DNA from: Lachnospiraceae bacterium | GTDB lineage: Bacteria > Bacillota > Clostridia > Lachnospirales > Lachnospiraceae | Reading direction: 5' to 3' | DNA: 64,000 nt | Assembly (NCBI GenBank): GCA_017620255.1 | Contig: JAFZQU010000001.1 | Span: 144,013-208,012 of the forward strand | In this document: in pieces, positions 16,086-24,678 of the stretch | Numbering within the stretch: position 1 is the stretch's first letter | How the letters are laid out: every line of letters begins with the position of its first letter | Notes under the pieces: model-generated | What the model was told of the DNA's origin: nothing | Databases searched by the model: none | The model's input: the letters and a program-made list of their open reading frames with translations, nothing else | Position numbers and translations under genes: made by a program

Positions 16086-17459
16086 ATGAAACGGATCAGA
16101 ATCATACGGCTCATACTGGCGGCCGTTTTCCTCTTCATTCTTTGGCCCCCAAAAGTCAATGCCTATGAAAATATCGTTGTCGTGATCGACCCGGGACACG
16201 GGGGCCCGGGGACAGAGGGCGAGACGGACAGCGGTGCGAAATATAACGGTGTGGAAGAGAAGGATGTGGACCTGATCACCGCGCAGGCGCTTTATGACGA
16301 ATTGTCGCAGTACGGCAACCTGACAGTCTATATGACGCGTACCGAGGATGCGCATATGGACCTGCAGGAGCGAGTTGATTTTGCAAAATCAGTCGGTGCG
16401 AATGTCCTGATTTCCGTGCACTATAATGCAAGCGCGCATCACCGGTTTTACGGTTCCGAGATATTCACGTCAGCATTCGATGAACACTATGCAAAAGGCT
16501 ATTCCCTGGCACAGACGATCATGAGCTGGTGGGTCGAGGACGGCCGCGTCAGCAAGGGCATTAAGACACGGATCGGAAGGAACGGGGATTATTACGGCCT
16601 GATCCGCATGGGAAGAGAGGCCGGCATTCCGACGATCATTTTGGAGCACGGCTATCTTGACAATGATGTTGATTTTTCCAAACTGAATACACGCGCTGCC
16701 TGGGAACACATGGGACAGCTGGACGCCACGGCCATTGCGGATTATTACGGCGCAAAGAAGGGCGTGGTGGGTGCAGATGTTGCCGGAGAACTGACGGTGG
16801 CGGTACCGTCGGATCGGATGGATGATGATACGACGCCGCCGACGGACGTGAAAGTCACAGTGGATTCCTATGATCCGGAATCGGGACTGCTTACCTATAC
16901 GGTCAGCGCAAAAGAGCCGGAACCGCGCAGCATGCTGATGTACTATGACATCGATACGCAGGAGAGCGCCGCAGACGAAGAAAAGGGCTTCATGCATCTG
17001 AACGTCTGGGAAAGCGGTGCGGATTCCGTGCAGGGTGCCTATACGGTGCCACAGGGATACCGGGGCAGATTCGTGGTCCGCGTTTATAATAACTACGAAA
17101 AATTCACGGATACACTGCCGTTTGAGATCCCGGCGGAAATGCTGGGGGACCCGGACAAGACATCGGAGGGCGCGGGGGCTACTGAAAACGGCGTTAGCCT
17201 GCAGGCACCCGGGCAAAAGGGAACCGGCACGGAAATGCCGAATGTGACCCTGCAGGATGAGAACGGAGCCACCTGGACGCTGGAAGGGGCGCTGAAAGAC
17301 GCAAAAGGCTTTGGCTTTGTGACCGGCAGGGAAGGAAAAGAAAACAACAGATACTACATCGGGTTTATCGCCGCGATCGTAGTTGCGGGGCTGATGCTGA
17401 TCGCCGCGATCGTCATGGCCATCGTGACGGGAAGACGCGGGAAGCGCAGAAGAAGATAG
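16086..17459 (+). CDS. N-acetylmuramoyl-L-alanine amidase, membrane-anchored
   Basis: A 457-residue cell-wall hydrolase. It has an N-terminal signal/anchor, then an Amidase_3 domain at about residues 28-225. Zinc ligands are visible in VVIDPGHGG, GVEEKDVDL and LISVHYNA, and the catalytic Glu in IILEHGYLDN. A beta-rich region of about 130 residues follows. A C-terminal membrane helix with a very basic end (GRRGKRRRR) completes the protein, so it appears held on the outer face of the membrane at both ends. It cleaves the amide between MurNAc and the peptide stem, typically in cell separation or wall remodelling. Confidence 0.9.
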   Translation: MKRIRIIRLILAAVFLFILWPPKVNAYENIVVVIDPGHGGPGTEGETDSGAKYNGVEEKDVDLITAQALYDELSQYGNLTVYMTRTEDAHMDLQERVDFAKSVGANVLISVHYNASAHHRFYGSEIFTSAFDEHYAKGYSLAQTIMSWWVEDGRVSKGIKTRIGRNGDYYGLIRMGREAGIPTIILEHGYLDNDVDFSKLNTRAAWEHMGQLDATAIADYYGAKKGVVGADVAGELTVAVPSDRMDDDTTPPTDVKVTVDSYDPESGLLTYTVSAKEPEPRSMLMYYDIDTQESAADEEKGFMHLNVWESGADSVQGAYTVPQGYRGRFVVRVYNNYEKFTDTLPFEIPAEMLGDPDKTSEGAGATENGVSLQAPGQKGTGTEMPNVTLQDENGATWTLEGALKDAKGFGFVTGREGKENNRYYIGFIAAIVVAGLMLIAAIVMAIVTGRRGKRRRR

Positions 17460-17578
17460 ACCTTAGTGATCTTACAGAATATGGGAAAATCATGAGCCGT
17501 CCAGGCAACATATATTATGTAAACCAATACGGCTTTTGAACATAGAGAATAAACAGAATATGAGGAGACCGGAGAGAT

Positions 17579-18577
17579 ATGAGTACTGAAGAACTGAAAG
17601 AAACACAGGCAGCGGAAACGGCTGCTGAAACCGAAGCAGTTGAAGAGACTGCCGAAACGGAAGCTGTCAAAGAAAAGACAGAATCCATGGATGATTACAA
17701 GGATGCACTTGAGCGCTCCTTCCGCAGGGTCGAGGTCGGTGACATCATCACCGGCACGGTGATCGACGTGACGGAAGAAGCGATCTTTGTGGACCTTAAG
17801 TATTATGCACAGGGCATCATCCCGCTTACGGAGATCACGGAAGACCCTACGTTTATCGCGGAAGAGCATTATCATGCGGGAGATACGGTCGAAGGATCTG
17901 TCGTTAAGACGGATGACGGACAGGGCAACATCGTGCTGTCCATGAAGCAGGCTTTCCAGACGCTGTCCTGGGAGAAACTGCAGAATTACAAAGCAGAAGA
18001 AAAGATATTGCACGTGCATGTCAGTGCAGAGGTAAAAGGCGGCGTGATCGCGTTTGCGGAAGGGATCCGCGGATTCATTCCGGCATCGCAGCTGTCCCTG
18101 ACTTTTGTGGAGGATCTGGGAACCTTTGTCGGTAAAGACCTGGATGTCGTCGTGATCACCGTCGATCAGGAGAAGAACAAACTGGTCCTTTCCGCGAAAC
18201 AGGTGGAGTTAAAACGTAAAGAAGAGGAACTGAATTCCCGCAAGGCGAATCTGGTGCCGGGAACGATCTTTGAAGGCAAGGTGGAATCGATCATGCCTTA
18301 CGGAGCTTTCATCGATCTCGGTGACGGCCTGTCGGGACTTCTGCATATTTCCAGGATCAGCCAGAAGCGCCTGAACAACCCTTCCGAAGTATTGAAGGAA
18401 GGACAGGATGTCAAAGTCAAACTGATCAACGTAAAGGACGGCAAGCTTTCCCTTTCCATGAAGGAATTCGAGGAAGTGACCAACGTGGAGGCTGACAGCA
18501 AGGAAACCTTTGAATATCACGATGACGGCAAGGCGACCACGAGCCTGGCGGATCTTCTGAAGAATATCAAATTATGA
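17579..18577 (+). CDS. S1 RNA-binding domain protein (RpsA-like)
   Basis: A 332-residue protein. A Glu/Ala-rich disordered N-terminus of about 45 residues precedes three S1 OB-fold repeats: about 52-125 (VEVGDIITGTVIDVTEEAIFVD), 135-205 (a divergent repeat with GIRGFIPASQL), and 222-290 (VPGTIFEGKVESIMPYGAFIDL). Four to six S1 repeats are usual in proteobacterial RpsA; three to four are common in Clostridia. It probably binds mRNA on the ribosome or acts in RNA turnover. A GGAGA lies before the ATG. The stop overlaps the HAD gene (ATGA). Confidence 0.88.
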   Translation: MSTEELKETQAAETAAETEAVEETAETEAVKEKTESMDDYKDALERSFRRVEVGDIITGTVIDVTEEAIFVDLKYYAQGIIPLTEITEDPTFIAEEHYHAGDTVEGSVVKTDDGQGNIVLSMKQAFQTLSWEKLQNYKAEEKILHVHVSAEVKGGVIAFAEGIRGFIPASQLSLTFVEDLGTFVGKDLDVVVITVDQEKNKLVLSAKQVELKRKEEELNSRKANLVPGTIFEGKVESIMPYGAFIDLGDGLSGLLHISRISQKRLNNPSEVLKEGQDVKVKLINVKDGKLSLSMKEFEEVTNVEADSKETFEYHDDGKATTSLADLLKNIKL

Positions 18578-19197
18578 CGGACGGACTGATCTTTGATGTA
18601 GACGGCACGCTGTGGGATTCGACGCCGGTCGTGGAAGAGGCATGGAATCAGGCCCTGCTTGATTTTGGCATCCATGGCGTTACGATCACGGCTGACCGGT
18701 TAAAAGGCCTCTTCGGCCTGCCCATGATGGAGATCATCGACGATATCCTGCCGGATGAGCCGGTAGAAAAGAAGGAAAAACTGGCGCCGTTCTGCTTCCG
18801 GTACGAGCATGAATATCTGGCGAAAACGCCCGGCGTTGTCTATCCGGAACTTGAAGAAACGCTGCAGAGATTAAGCGAGAAATATCCGCTCTTTATCGTC
18901 AGCAACTGTCAGGCCGGCTACATCGAACTCTTTCTTGAAAAAACGGGGTTTGCACCCTACTTTAAGGACCATGTGTGTCCGGGGGATACGGACCTTTTGA
19001 AGGCGGACAACATCCGGCTGATCGCAAAGCGGCACGCCCTGAAGACGCCCGTTTATATCGGCGATACGCAGATGGATGCGAATGCCTGCAGGGACGCGGG
19101 CGTTCCGATCGTCTTTGCGGCGTACGGGTTCGGAACAGTTGAAAAACCGGACTATGTGATCGAAAAGCCCAAGGACCTTTGCGGATTGTTTTTGTGA
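18574..19197 (+). CDS. HAD family hydrolase (phosphoglycolate phosphatase-like)
   Basis: A 207-residue haloacid dehalogenase-type phosphatase. Motif I is LIFDVDGTLWDST with the nucleophile Asp at residue 8. Motif II is FIVSNC, and motif III/IV lies around YIGDTQMDANACRDAG, with the Asp pair in GDTQMD. A helical cap domain occupies about residues 15-85. The substrate is unknown; Gph- or PpaX-like small phosphate esters are plausible. It is translationally coupled to the S1 gene through an ATGA overlap. Confidence 0.86.
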   Translation: MTDGLIFDVDGTLWDSTPVVEEAWNQALLDFGIHGVTITADRLKGLFGLPMMEIIDDILPDEPVEKKEKLAPFCFRYEHEYLAKTPGVVYPELEETLQRLSEKYPLFIVSNCQAGYIELFLEKTGFAPYFKDHVCPGDTDLLKADNIRLIAKRHALKTPVYIGDTQMDANACRDAGVPIVFAAYGFGTVEKPDYVIEKPKDLCGLFL

Positions 19198-19260
19198 TCT
19201 TTATACCGGGTTTTGCATGATCTTGCCTGAAATAAAACAAACGGGGGGAGGAAGAAAACC

Positions 19261-20862
19261 ATGAAACTGACTTTTATCGGCGCAGCGCATGAAGTGACCG
19301 GCAGCTGTCACTATCTGGAAGCCTGCGGCAAACACATCCTGATCGACTGCGGTATGGAACAGGGCGTCGACATTTACGAAAATGTGGACCTGCCGATCGA
19401 GGAATCCATGATCGACTATGTGTTCCTAACACACGCGCACATCGACCATTCCGGCAAACTGCCCTACATCTATTCCAAAGGATTCCGCGGCGGGATCTAT
19501 GCGACGGACGCAACCGTGGACCTGTGTTCGATCATGCTGCGTGACAGTGCGCATATCCAGATGCAGGAAGCTGAGTGGCGTAACCGTAAGGCAAAACGTT
19601 CCGCCAATGTCGAGGAATTCGTTCCGCTCTATACCATGGAAGATGCGGACGGTACGATCAGACGCCTGATCCCCTGCCATTACAATTCCGTCGTGGATGT
19701 CTGCGAGGGTATTCAGATCCGGTTTACGGACGTGGGACATCTGCTCGGATCCGCGGCGATCGAGATCTGGATCGATGAGGACGGCGAGAAGCGCAAGATC
19801 GTTTTCTCGGGTGATATCGGCAACCAGAACCAGCCGCTCATCAAGAACCCTGCTTATGTGGAAGAGACCGACTATCTGGTGATCGAATCCACTTACGGCA
19901 ACCGGATGCACGACGGCAAGCGCCTCGATTACGTGACGGAACTGGCGGCGATCTTAAATGAGACGTTTGCAAAAGGCGGCAACGTGGTCATTCCTTCGTT
20001 TGCGGTCGGCCGCACGCAGGAAATGCTCTATTTCCTGCGGCAGATCAAAACGGATCAGCTGGTTACGGTCTGCCCTGATTTTGAAGTCTATGTGGACAGC
20101 CCCTTAGCGGTGGAAGCGACCACGATCTTTAATAAGAACATTTACGAGTGCTTTGGCGAGAAGGCCATGGAACTTGTCAAACAGGGGATCAACCCCATCA
20201 CGTTCCCGGGACTGAATCTTTCGATCACCAGTGAAGAAAGTAAAGCGATCAACTTCAACAATACACCGAAGGTGATCTTATCGGCTTCCGGTATGTGTGA
20301 GGCGGGCCGTATCAGACACCACCTGAAACACAATCTGTGGCGGGAAGAGTGTACGATCCTGTTCGTAGGTTACCAGGCGGTGGGAACGCTCGGACGTTCC
20401 ATCGTGGAAGGCGCAAAGGAAGTCAAACTGTTTGGTGAGACCATTGAGGTGCGCGCAAGGATCATGACGCTGCGCGGACTGAGCGGCCACGCGGACAAAG
20501 CCGGCCTGACCGACTGGGTACGCGGCTTCAAGAGCGATATGACACGCGTCTTCATCGTGCACGGCGACGATGCGGTCACCGATGAATTCGCGGAATACCT
20601 GCATGAGGAATACGGGCTGGATACATATGCACCCTATTCCGGCACGAAGTTCGACCTGATCACGGATACGTTCGATGTGGAGACCACGGGCGTGCCGATC
20701 ACCGTCAAGAAGAAACGCACGATCTCGACCGTATTCGAACGCCTGCTGGCAGCAGGGCAGCGTTTGCTTACCGTTATCCAGCATAACGAGGGCGGTGCCA
20801 ATAAGGATCTGGCGAAGTTTGCCGACCAGATCAATGCCCTGTGTGATAAGTGGGATCGGTAA
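19261..20862 (+). CDS. beta-CASP metallo-beta-lactamase-fold nuclease
   Basis: A 533-residue MBL-fold protein of the CPSF73/beta-CASP type. The zinc motif LTHAHIDHSG holds His58, His60, Asp62 and His63. VGHLLGSAAIEIW and a GDIGNQ Asp follow. The beta-CASP motifs include VVIPSFAVGRTQEMLY, SASGMCEAGRIRHHLK and the late RGLSGHADKAGL. Relatives cut RNA endonucleolytically or act as 5'-3' exonucleases. GGGGAGG precedes the ATG. The last ~70 residues are outside the core and may be a dimerisation tail. Confidence 0.87.
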   Translation: MKLTFIGAAHEVTGSCHYLEACGKHILIDCGMEQGVDIYENVDLPIEESMIDYVFLTHAHIDHSGKLPYIYSKGFRGGIYATDATVDLCSIMLRDSAHIQMQEAEWRNRKAKRSANVEEFVPLYTMEDADGTIRRLIPCHYNSVVDVCEGIQIRFTDVGHLLGSAAIEIWIDEDGEKRKIVFSGDIGNQNQPLIKNPAYVEETDYLVIESTYGNRMHDGKRLDYVTELAAILNETFAKGGNVVIPSFAVGRTQEMLYFLRQIKTDQLVTVCPDFEVYVDSPLAVEATTIFNKNIYECFGEKAMELVKQGINPITFPGLNLSITSEESKAINFNNTPKVILSASGMCEAGRIRHHLKHNLWREECTILFVGYQAVGTLGRSIVEGAKEVKLFGETIEVRARIMTLRGLSGHADKAGLTDWVRGFKSDMTRVFIVHGDDAVTDEFAEYLHEEYGLDTYAPYSGTKFDLITDTFDVETTGVPITVKKKRTISTVFERLLAAGQRLLTVIQHNEGGANKDLAKFADQINALCDKWDR

Positions 20863-20937
20863 TTGCCGGGATCTCTGATCGCGGCAGCCCGAGCGGCGTC
20901 TGAGCGGAGTAAAGGTTGAGATAAATTTGGAGGAAAC

Positions 20938-21786
20938 ATGAGCTACGCAGATAAAGTTTTTATTGATATGTGCAACGACATCCTGGAGAACGGCTGTTCC
21001 ACGGAGGGAGAGAAGGTACGCCCGAAGTGGGAGGACGGCAGCAGTGCCTATACGATCAAGAAATTCGGCGTGGTCAACCGTTATGACCTGCGAAGCGAAT
21101 TTCCGATCCTGACACTCAGGCGCACGGCCCTTAAATCCGCGACCGATGAACTGCTTTGGATCTGGCAGAAAAAATCAAACAACATCCACGATCTTTCCAG
21201 CCATATCTGGGATGAGTGGGCGGATGAGGACGGCTCGATCGGAAAAGCCTACGGTTACCAGATGGGCGTGAAGCATAAGTATAAAGAAGGCATGATGGAC
21301 CAGGTGGACCGTGTGCTCTACGATCTGAAGAACAATCCGTTCTCCAGACGCATCATGACCAATATCTACGTACATCATGACCTGCATGAAATGAACCTCT
21401 ATCCCTGCGCTTACAGCATGACCTTTAATGTGACGCAGCGGCCGGGCGAGGACAGACTGACCCTGAATACGCTCTTAAACCAGCGCTCGCAGGATGTGCT
21501 CGCGGCCAACAACTGGAACGTGGTGCAGTACGCCGTACTCACGCATATGTTCGCACAGGTCTGCAACATGAACGTCGGTGAATTCGTGCACGTGATCGCG
21601 GATGCGCATATCTATGACCGGCATGTGCCGATCATCCGGGAACTGATCAAACGGGAGCCCTATCCGGCTCCGGTCTTTCATCTGAATCCGGACGTGACTG
21701 ACTTTTACGCCTTCACACCTGATGATGTGAGCGTAGAGGATTACCGGCACGGGGAGCAGATCAAGAACATACCGATCGCAGTGTGA
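20938..21786 (+). CDS. thyA: thymidylate synthase
   Basis: A 282-residue enzyme that makes dTMP from dUMP with methylene-tetrahydrofolate, producing dihydrofolate. The catalytic cysteine is Cys157 in MNLYPCAYSMTFNV, a variant of the common LPPCH context that still keeps P-C. The dUMP-binding stretch NTLLNQRSQDVLAANNWN and the later HVIADAHIYDRHV are present. TTTGGAGGAAAC precedes the ATG. The DHFR gene follows directly, so the dihydrofolate made here is recycled by its neighbour. Confidence 0.93.
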   Translation: MSYADKVFIDMCNDILENGCSTEGEKVRPKWEDGSSAYTIKKFGVVNRYDLRSEFPILTLRRTALKSATDELLWIWQKKSNNIHDLSSHIWDEWADEDGSIGKAYGYQMGVKHKYKEGMMDQVDRVLYDLKNNPFSRRIMTNIYVHHDLHEMNLYPCAYSMTFNVTQRPGEDRLTLNTLLNQRSQDVLAANNWNVVQYAVLTHMFAQVCNMNVGEFVHVIADAHIYDRHVPIIRELIKREPYPAPVFHLNPDVTDFYAFTPDDVSVEDYRHGEQIKNIPIAV

Positions 21787-21818
21787 TCTGTACAGGACAT
21801 AAACAGGGAGAAACAGCC

Positions 21819-22313
21819 ATGAAATGTATCGTTGGTGTAGATAAAAACTGGGCGATCGGAAACAAAGGCAAGCTGCTCGTCAGTATTCCGAACGATATGA
21901 AGATGTTCCGGGCAGAGACGAGCGGCAAAGTCGTGGTGCTCGGACGCAAGACGCTTGCGACTTTCCCGAACGGCGCGCCGCTTAAGAACCGGACTAATAT
22001 CATTCTGACAAGGGATGAAAACTTTACGGCGCAGGATGCGATCATCGTACATTCGGTGGAAGAACTGCTCGAAGAAGTAAAGAAATACCCGCCGGAGGAT
22101 GTGTATGTGATCGGCGGGGACAGTATCTATAAACAGCTGTTACCGTACTGCGATACGGCGATCGTGACAAAGTCCGATCAGGCCTTTGAAGCGGATGCGT
22201 ATTTTCCGAATCTTGAAAAAGATCCCGCCTGGAAGATGACGGGGGAGAGTGAAGAACAGACCTATTTCAGCCTGGAATATACTTTTCAGAGATGGGAGCG
22301 GGTCGCGCAGTAA
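21819..22313 (+). CDS. folA: dihydrofolate reductase
   Basis: About 164 residues. DHFR landmarks: the N-terminal MKCIVGVDKNWAIGNKGKLL, IPNDMKMFRAET with the active-site acidic position, VVLGRKTLATFP, and YVIGGDSIYKQLLPYCD. It reduces dihydrofolate to tetrahydrofolate with NADPH. The frame is open from 21783, but the ATG at 21819, after CAGGGAGAAACA, gives the standard start. It lies 32 bases after thyA in an evident thyA-folA unit, convergent with the diguanylate cyclase gene. Confidence 0.93.
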   Translation: MKCIVGVDKNWAIGNKGKLLVSIPNDMKMFRAETSGKVVVLGRKTLATFPNGAPLKNRTNIILTRDENFTAQDAIIVHSVEELLEEVKKYPPEDVYVIGGDSIYKQLLPYCDTAIVTKSDQAFEADAYFPNLEKDPAWKMTGESEEQTYFSLEYTFQRWERVAQ

Positions 22314-22335
22314 GAAACGGAGGGCGGAAGGTGTA

Positions 22336-23421
22336 TCAGTAGATGACACAGTTTCTGCCCTGATTTTTACCCTGATACAGTTTTTCGTCCGCATGGGCAA
22401 TCGTGTCCTGGATGCCTGCGTAGAAGTCGTATTCCTCCAGGCCGAACGTCATGGTGATGCAGATCGTATTGCTCTTATAGTGGAACTCGGTCTTCTCGAT
22501 CTGGCCGCGCAGCCTTGACAGTTCCATAAAAGCGTCGTCCCCGTTCAATTTGTCAAACACAAGCAGGAATTCCTCGCCGCCCCATCTGGCGGCTTTTCCT
22601 TTGCCGGACATGAAACTCTTAAAGATCTCCGCAAGCTGCGTGAGAATGTAATCTCCGGCGTCGTGGCCGTAGGTATCGTTTACGATCTTGAAAAAATCAA
22701 TATCGCAGATCGCGATCGAGAATGCCTGGTTTAATGTCGGATATTTCTCCGCCATCATGTTCAGGTGATCTTCAATGCTGCGCCTGTTGCTAAGGCCTGT
22801 CAGGGCGTCGGCGCCGGCCAGCTGTTCGAGCTTCTTGGAATAGGCGACGATCTTCGATTCACCGGCTGCGAATTTCCGGTAGTAATAGACGGAAATGATG
22901 ATGAGCTTCAGTGTGATCGATACGGAGTTGAAAAGCGTCGCACAGAGCATGACAGGACGCGTCAGCGTGATCTCCACGCCGTTCCAGATGGTCGCCATGC
23001 TGAGGAAACACGAGAGCGCGCAGCATAGCAGCGCGATCAGGACTTTCAGGCTCCGTTTAAAATCAACACGGTAAAATACGAGCGGGATCAGCGTAAAGAT
23101 CGCATATTCGTGACCGAGCCTGCTGTCAAACCACAGACAGAAGACTGTCGTAAAACAGGCAAGGACCAGGCAGTGCATGGTGGTTGTCACATAGGAAGAC
23201 AGGTGATAGGTTGCGATCAGGACGCCGATGTTGATGAGCACGATGACCGGAAAGAAAACGAGCACATAGACACTGTGGTGCGGAAAGATCACTGCATACA
23301 GCAGAGCTGTGATCGCATCGATGACAGACAGTATACGGACTAACACCGTCATTTCCTTGGATTCGTTTTCGGCGGTGATATCCTGGTTTAACAGGTTGTG
23401 CACATCCTCAAAAAAAGACAT
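22336..23421 (-). CDS. membrane GGDEF diguanylate cyclase
   Basis: About 361 residues. A cytoplasmic N-terminal helix is followed by six predicted membrane helices (about residues 30-190) and a GGDEF domain. Visible blocks are GADALTGLSNRRSIEDHL, ICDIDFFKIVNDTYGHDAGD and the active-site loop RWGGEEFLLVF (GGEEF form). I see no RxxD inhibitory site just before GGEEF, so product inhibition may be absent. It should make cyclic di-GMP in response to an unknown membrane signal. The start may be 23421 or an ATG two codons earlier at 23427. A PilZ receptor occurs elsewhere in the window (45788-46153). Confidence 0.9.
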   Translation of the reverse strand: MSFFEDVHNLLNQDITAENESKEMTVLVRILSVIDAITALLYAVIFPHHSVYVLVFFPVIVLINIGVLIATYHLSSYVTTTMHCLVLACFTTVFCLWFDSRLGHEYAIFTLIPLVFYRVDFKRSLKVLIALLCCALSCFLSMATIWNGVEITLTRPVMLCATLFNSVSITLKLIIISVYYYRKFAAGESKIVAYSKKLEQLAGADALTGLSNRRSIEDHLNMMAEKYPTLNQAFSIAICDIDFFKIVNDTYGHDAGDYILTQLAEIFKSFMSGKGKAARWGGEEFLLVFDKLNGDDAFMELSRLRGQIEKTEFHYKSNTICITMTFGLEEYDFYAGIQDTIAHADEKLYQGKNQGRNCVIY

Positions 23422-23460
23422 GGTCATATGTCCCCGGAAAACTAGATTTACAACAGTTTC

Positions 23461-23489
23461 AGTATAGCACAGCGTCTTGACATTGTAAA
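23461..23489 (-). promoter_or_regulatory. sigma-A promoter for the diguanylate cyclase gene
   Basis: Read on the minus strand: TTTACA (23484-23489), a 17-base spacer, TATACT (23461-23466). It lies interleaved with the divergent ilvE promoter. Confidence 0.62.
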
Positions 23490-23505
23490 ATAATTAGCCG
23501 ATAAT
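23477..23505 (+). promoter_or_regulatory. sigma-A promoter for ilvE
   Basis: TTGACA (23477-23482), a 17-base spacer, GATAAT (23500-23505). It shares bases with the divergent promoter, so the two transcription units may compete or be co-regulated. Confidence 0.7.
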
Positions 23506-23576
23506 AAACGACAGTATAATGAATATGAAGGCCGTTGGAAAACGGCAAATAATCAGCTGACAGGGAGGCAAGAGAA

Positions 23577-24644
23577 GTGTTAAACATCAGAGTTGAAAAG
23601 ACAACGACTCCGAAGCCGTTGCCGGGTGCGGATAATCCGCTGAAATTTGGTACGATCTTTACGGATCACATGTTCGTTATGAACTATGAAACAGGCAAAG
23701 GCTGGCACGATGCACGCATCGTTCCCTATCAGCCGCTGACACTGGACCCTTCCGCAATGGTCTTCCATTACGGACAGGAAATGTTTGAAGGCCTGAAAGC
23801 ATATAAGGCGGAAGACGGCAGAACGCTCCTGTTCAGACCGGACAAAAACATCGAGCGTGCCAACAACACAAATCGCAGGATCTGTATCCCCGAGATCGAT
23901 CCCGCCGATTTTCTGGATGCGATCAAAGCCATCGTGAAAATGGATGAAGCCTGGATCCCGACAAAACCGGGCACGTCCTTATATATCAGACCGTTTATCA
24001 TCGCGACGGATCCGTTCCTCGGCGTCCGTCCTTCCGATACCTATCTTTTCATTATCATCTTATCGCCTGTAGGCGCCTACTATCCGGAAGGGCTGGATCC
24101 GGTCAAGATCTGGATCGAGGATGACTATGTCAGGGCTGTCCGCGGCGGTGTCGGTGAGGCAAAGACAGGTGCGAACTATGTTGCCAGCCTGAAAGCACAG
24201 GTAAAAGCACATGATGAAGGCTATTCACAGGTGCTGTGGCTGGACGGTGTGGAGCGCAAATACATCGAAGAAGTCGGGGCGATGAATATCTTCTTCAAGA
24301 TCGACGGTACGGTCGTTACGCCGAAACTGAACGGCTCGATCCTGCCGGGCGTTACCAGGGATTCCTGCATTCAGCTCTGCAAGTCCTGGGGCCTGCCCGT
24401 GGAAGAACGCAGGGTTTCCGCAGAGGAACTGTTTGAGGCAGCCGAAAACGGAAAACTGGAAGAATGCTGGGGAAGCGGCACGGCAGCCGTGATCTCTCCC
24501 GTCGGCCACCTGCGCTGCGGCGAAAAAGTATTCCAGATCGCAGACGGCGGCATCGGTGAACTCTCCCAGAAACTTTATGATACCGTTACCGGCATCCAGC
24601 TTGGCAAGATCGAAGGCCCGGAAGGCTGGGTAGTGACCGTCTGA
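23577..24644 (+). CDS. ilvE: branched-chain amino acid aminotransferase
   Basis: A 355-residue fold-type IV PLP enzyme that transfers amino groups between glutamate and the branched-chain 2-oxo acids. Blocks include HYGQEMFEGLKAYK, the PLP-lysine region VGEAKTGANYVASL, the EVGAMNIFF motif and GSILPGVTRDS. The length fits the BCAT-2 type. It starts at a GTG (23577) with AGGGAGG about 10 bases upstream. Its own promoter is at 23477-23505. The iorA operon follows by only 34 bases, so ilvE and iorA may share a transcript linking amino acid transamination with 2-oxo acid oxidation. Confidence 0.93.
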   Translation: MLNIRVEKTTTPKPLPGADNPLKFGTIFTDHMFVMNYETGKGWHDARIVPYQPLTLDPSAMVFHYGQEMFEGLKAYKAEDGRTLLFRPDKNIERANNTNRRICIPEIDPADFLDAIKAIVKMDEAWIPTKPGTSLYIRPFIIATDPFLGVRPSDTYLFIIILSPVGAYYPEGLDPVKIWIEDDYVRAVRGGVGEAKTGANYVASLKAQVKAHDEGYSQVLWLDGVERKYIEEVGAMNIFFKIDGTVVTPKLNGSILPGVTRDSCIQLCKSWGLPVEERRVSAEELFEAAENGKLEECWGSGTAAVISPVGHLRCGEKVFQIADGGIGELSQKLYDTVTGIQLGKIEGPEGWVVTV

Positions 24645-24678
24645 GAAAATAAAAATCAAACCGGAAAGAGAATGATCA

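Noticed and set aside
17461..17578. A promoter TTGAAC-17-TATGAG directly before the S1-domain gene
   Set aside because: It would start transcription almost on the ATG and would remove the GGAGA ribosome site from the message. The -10 is also weak.
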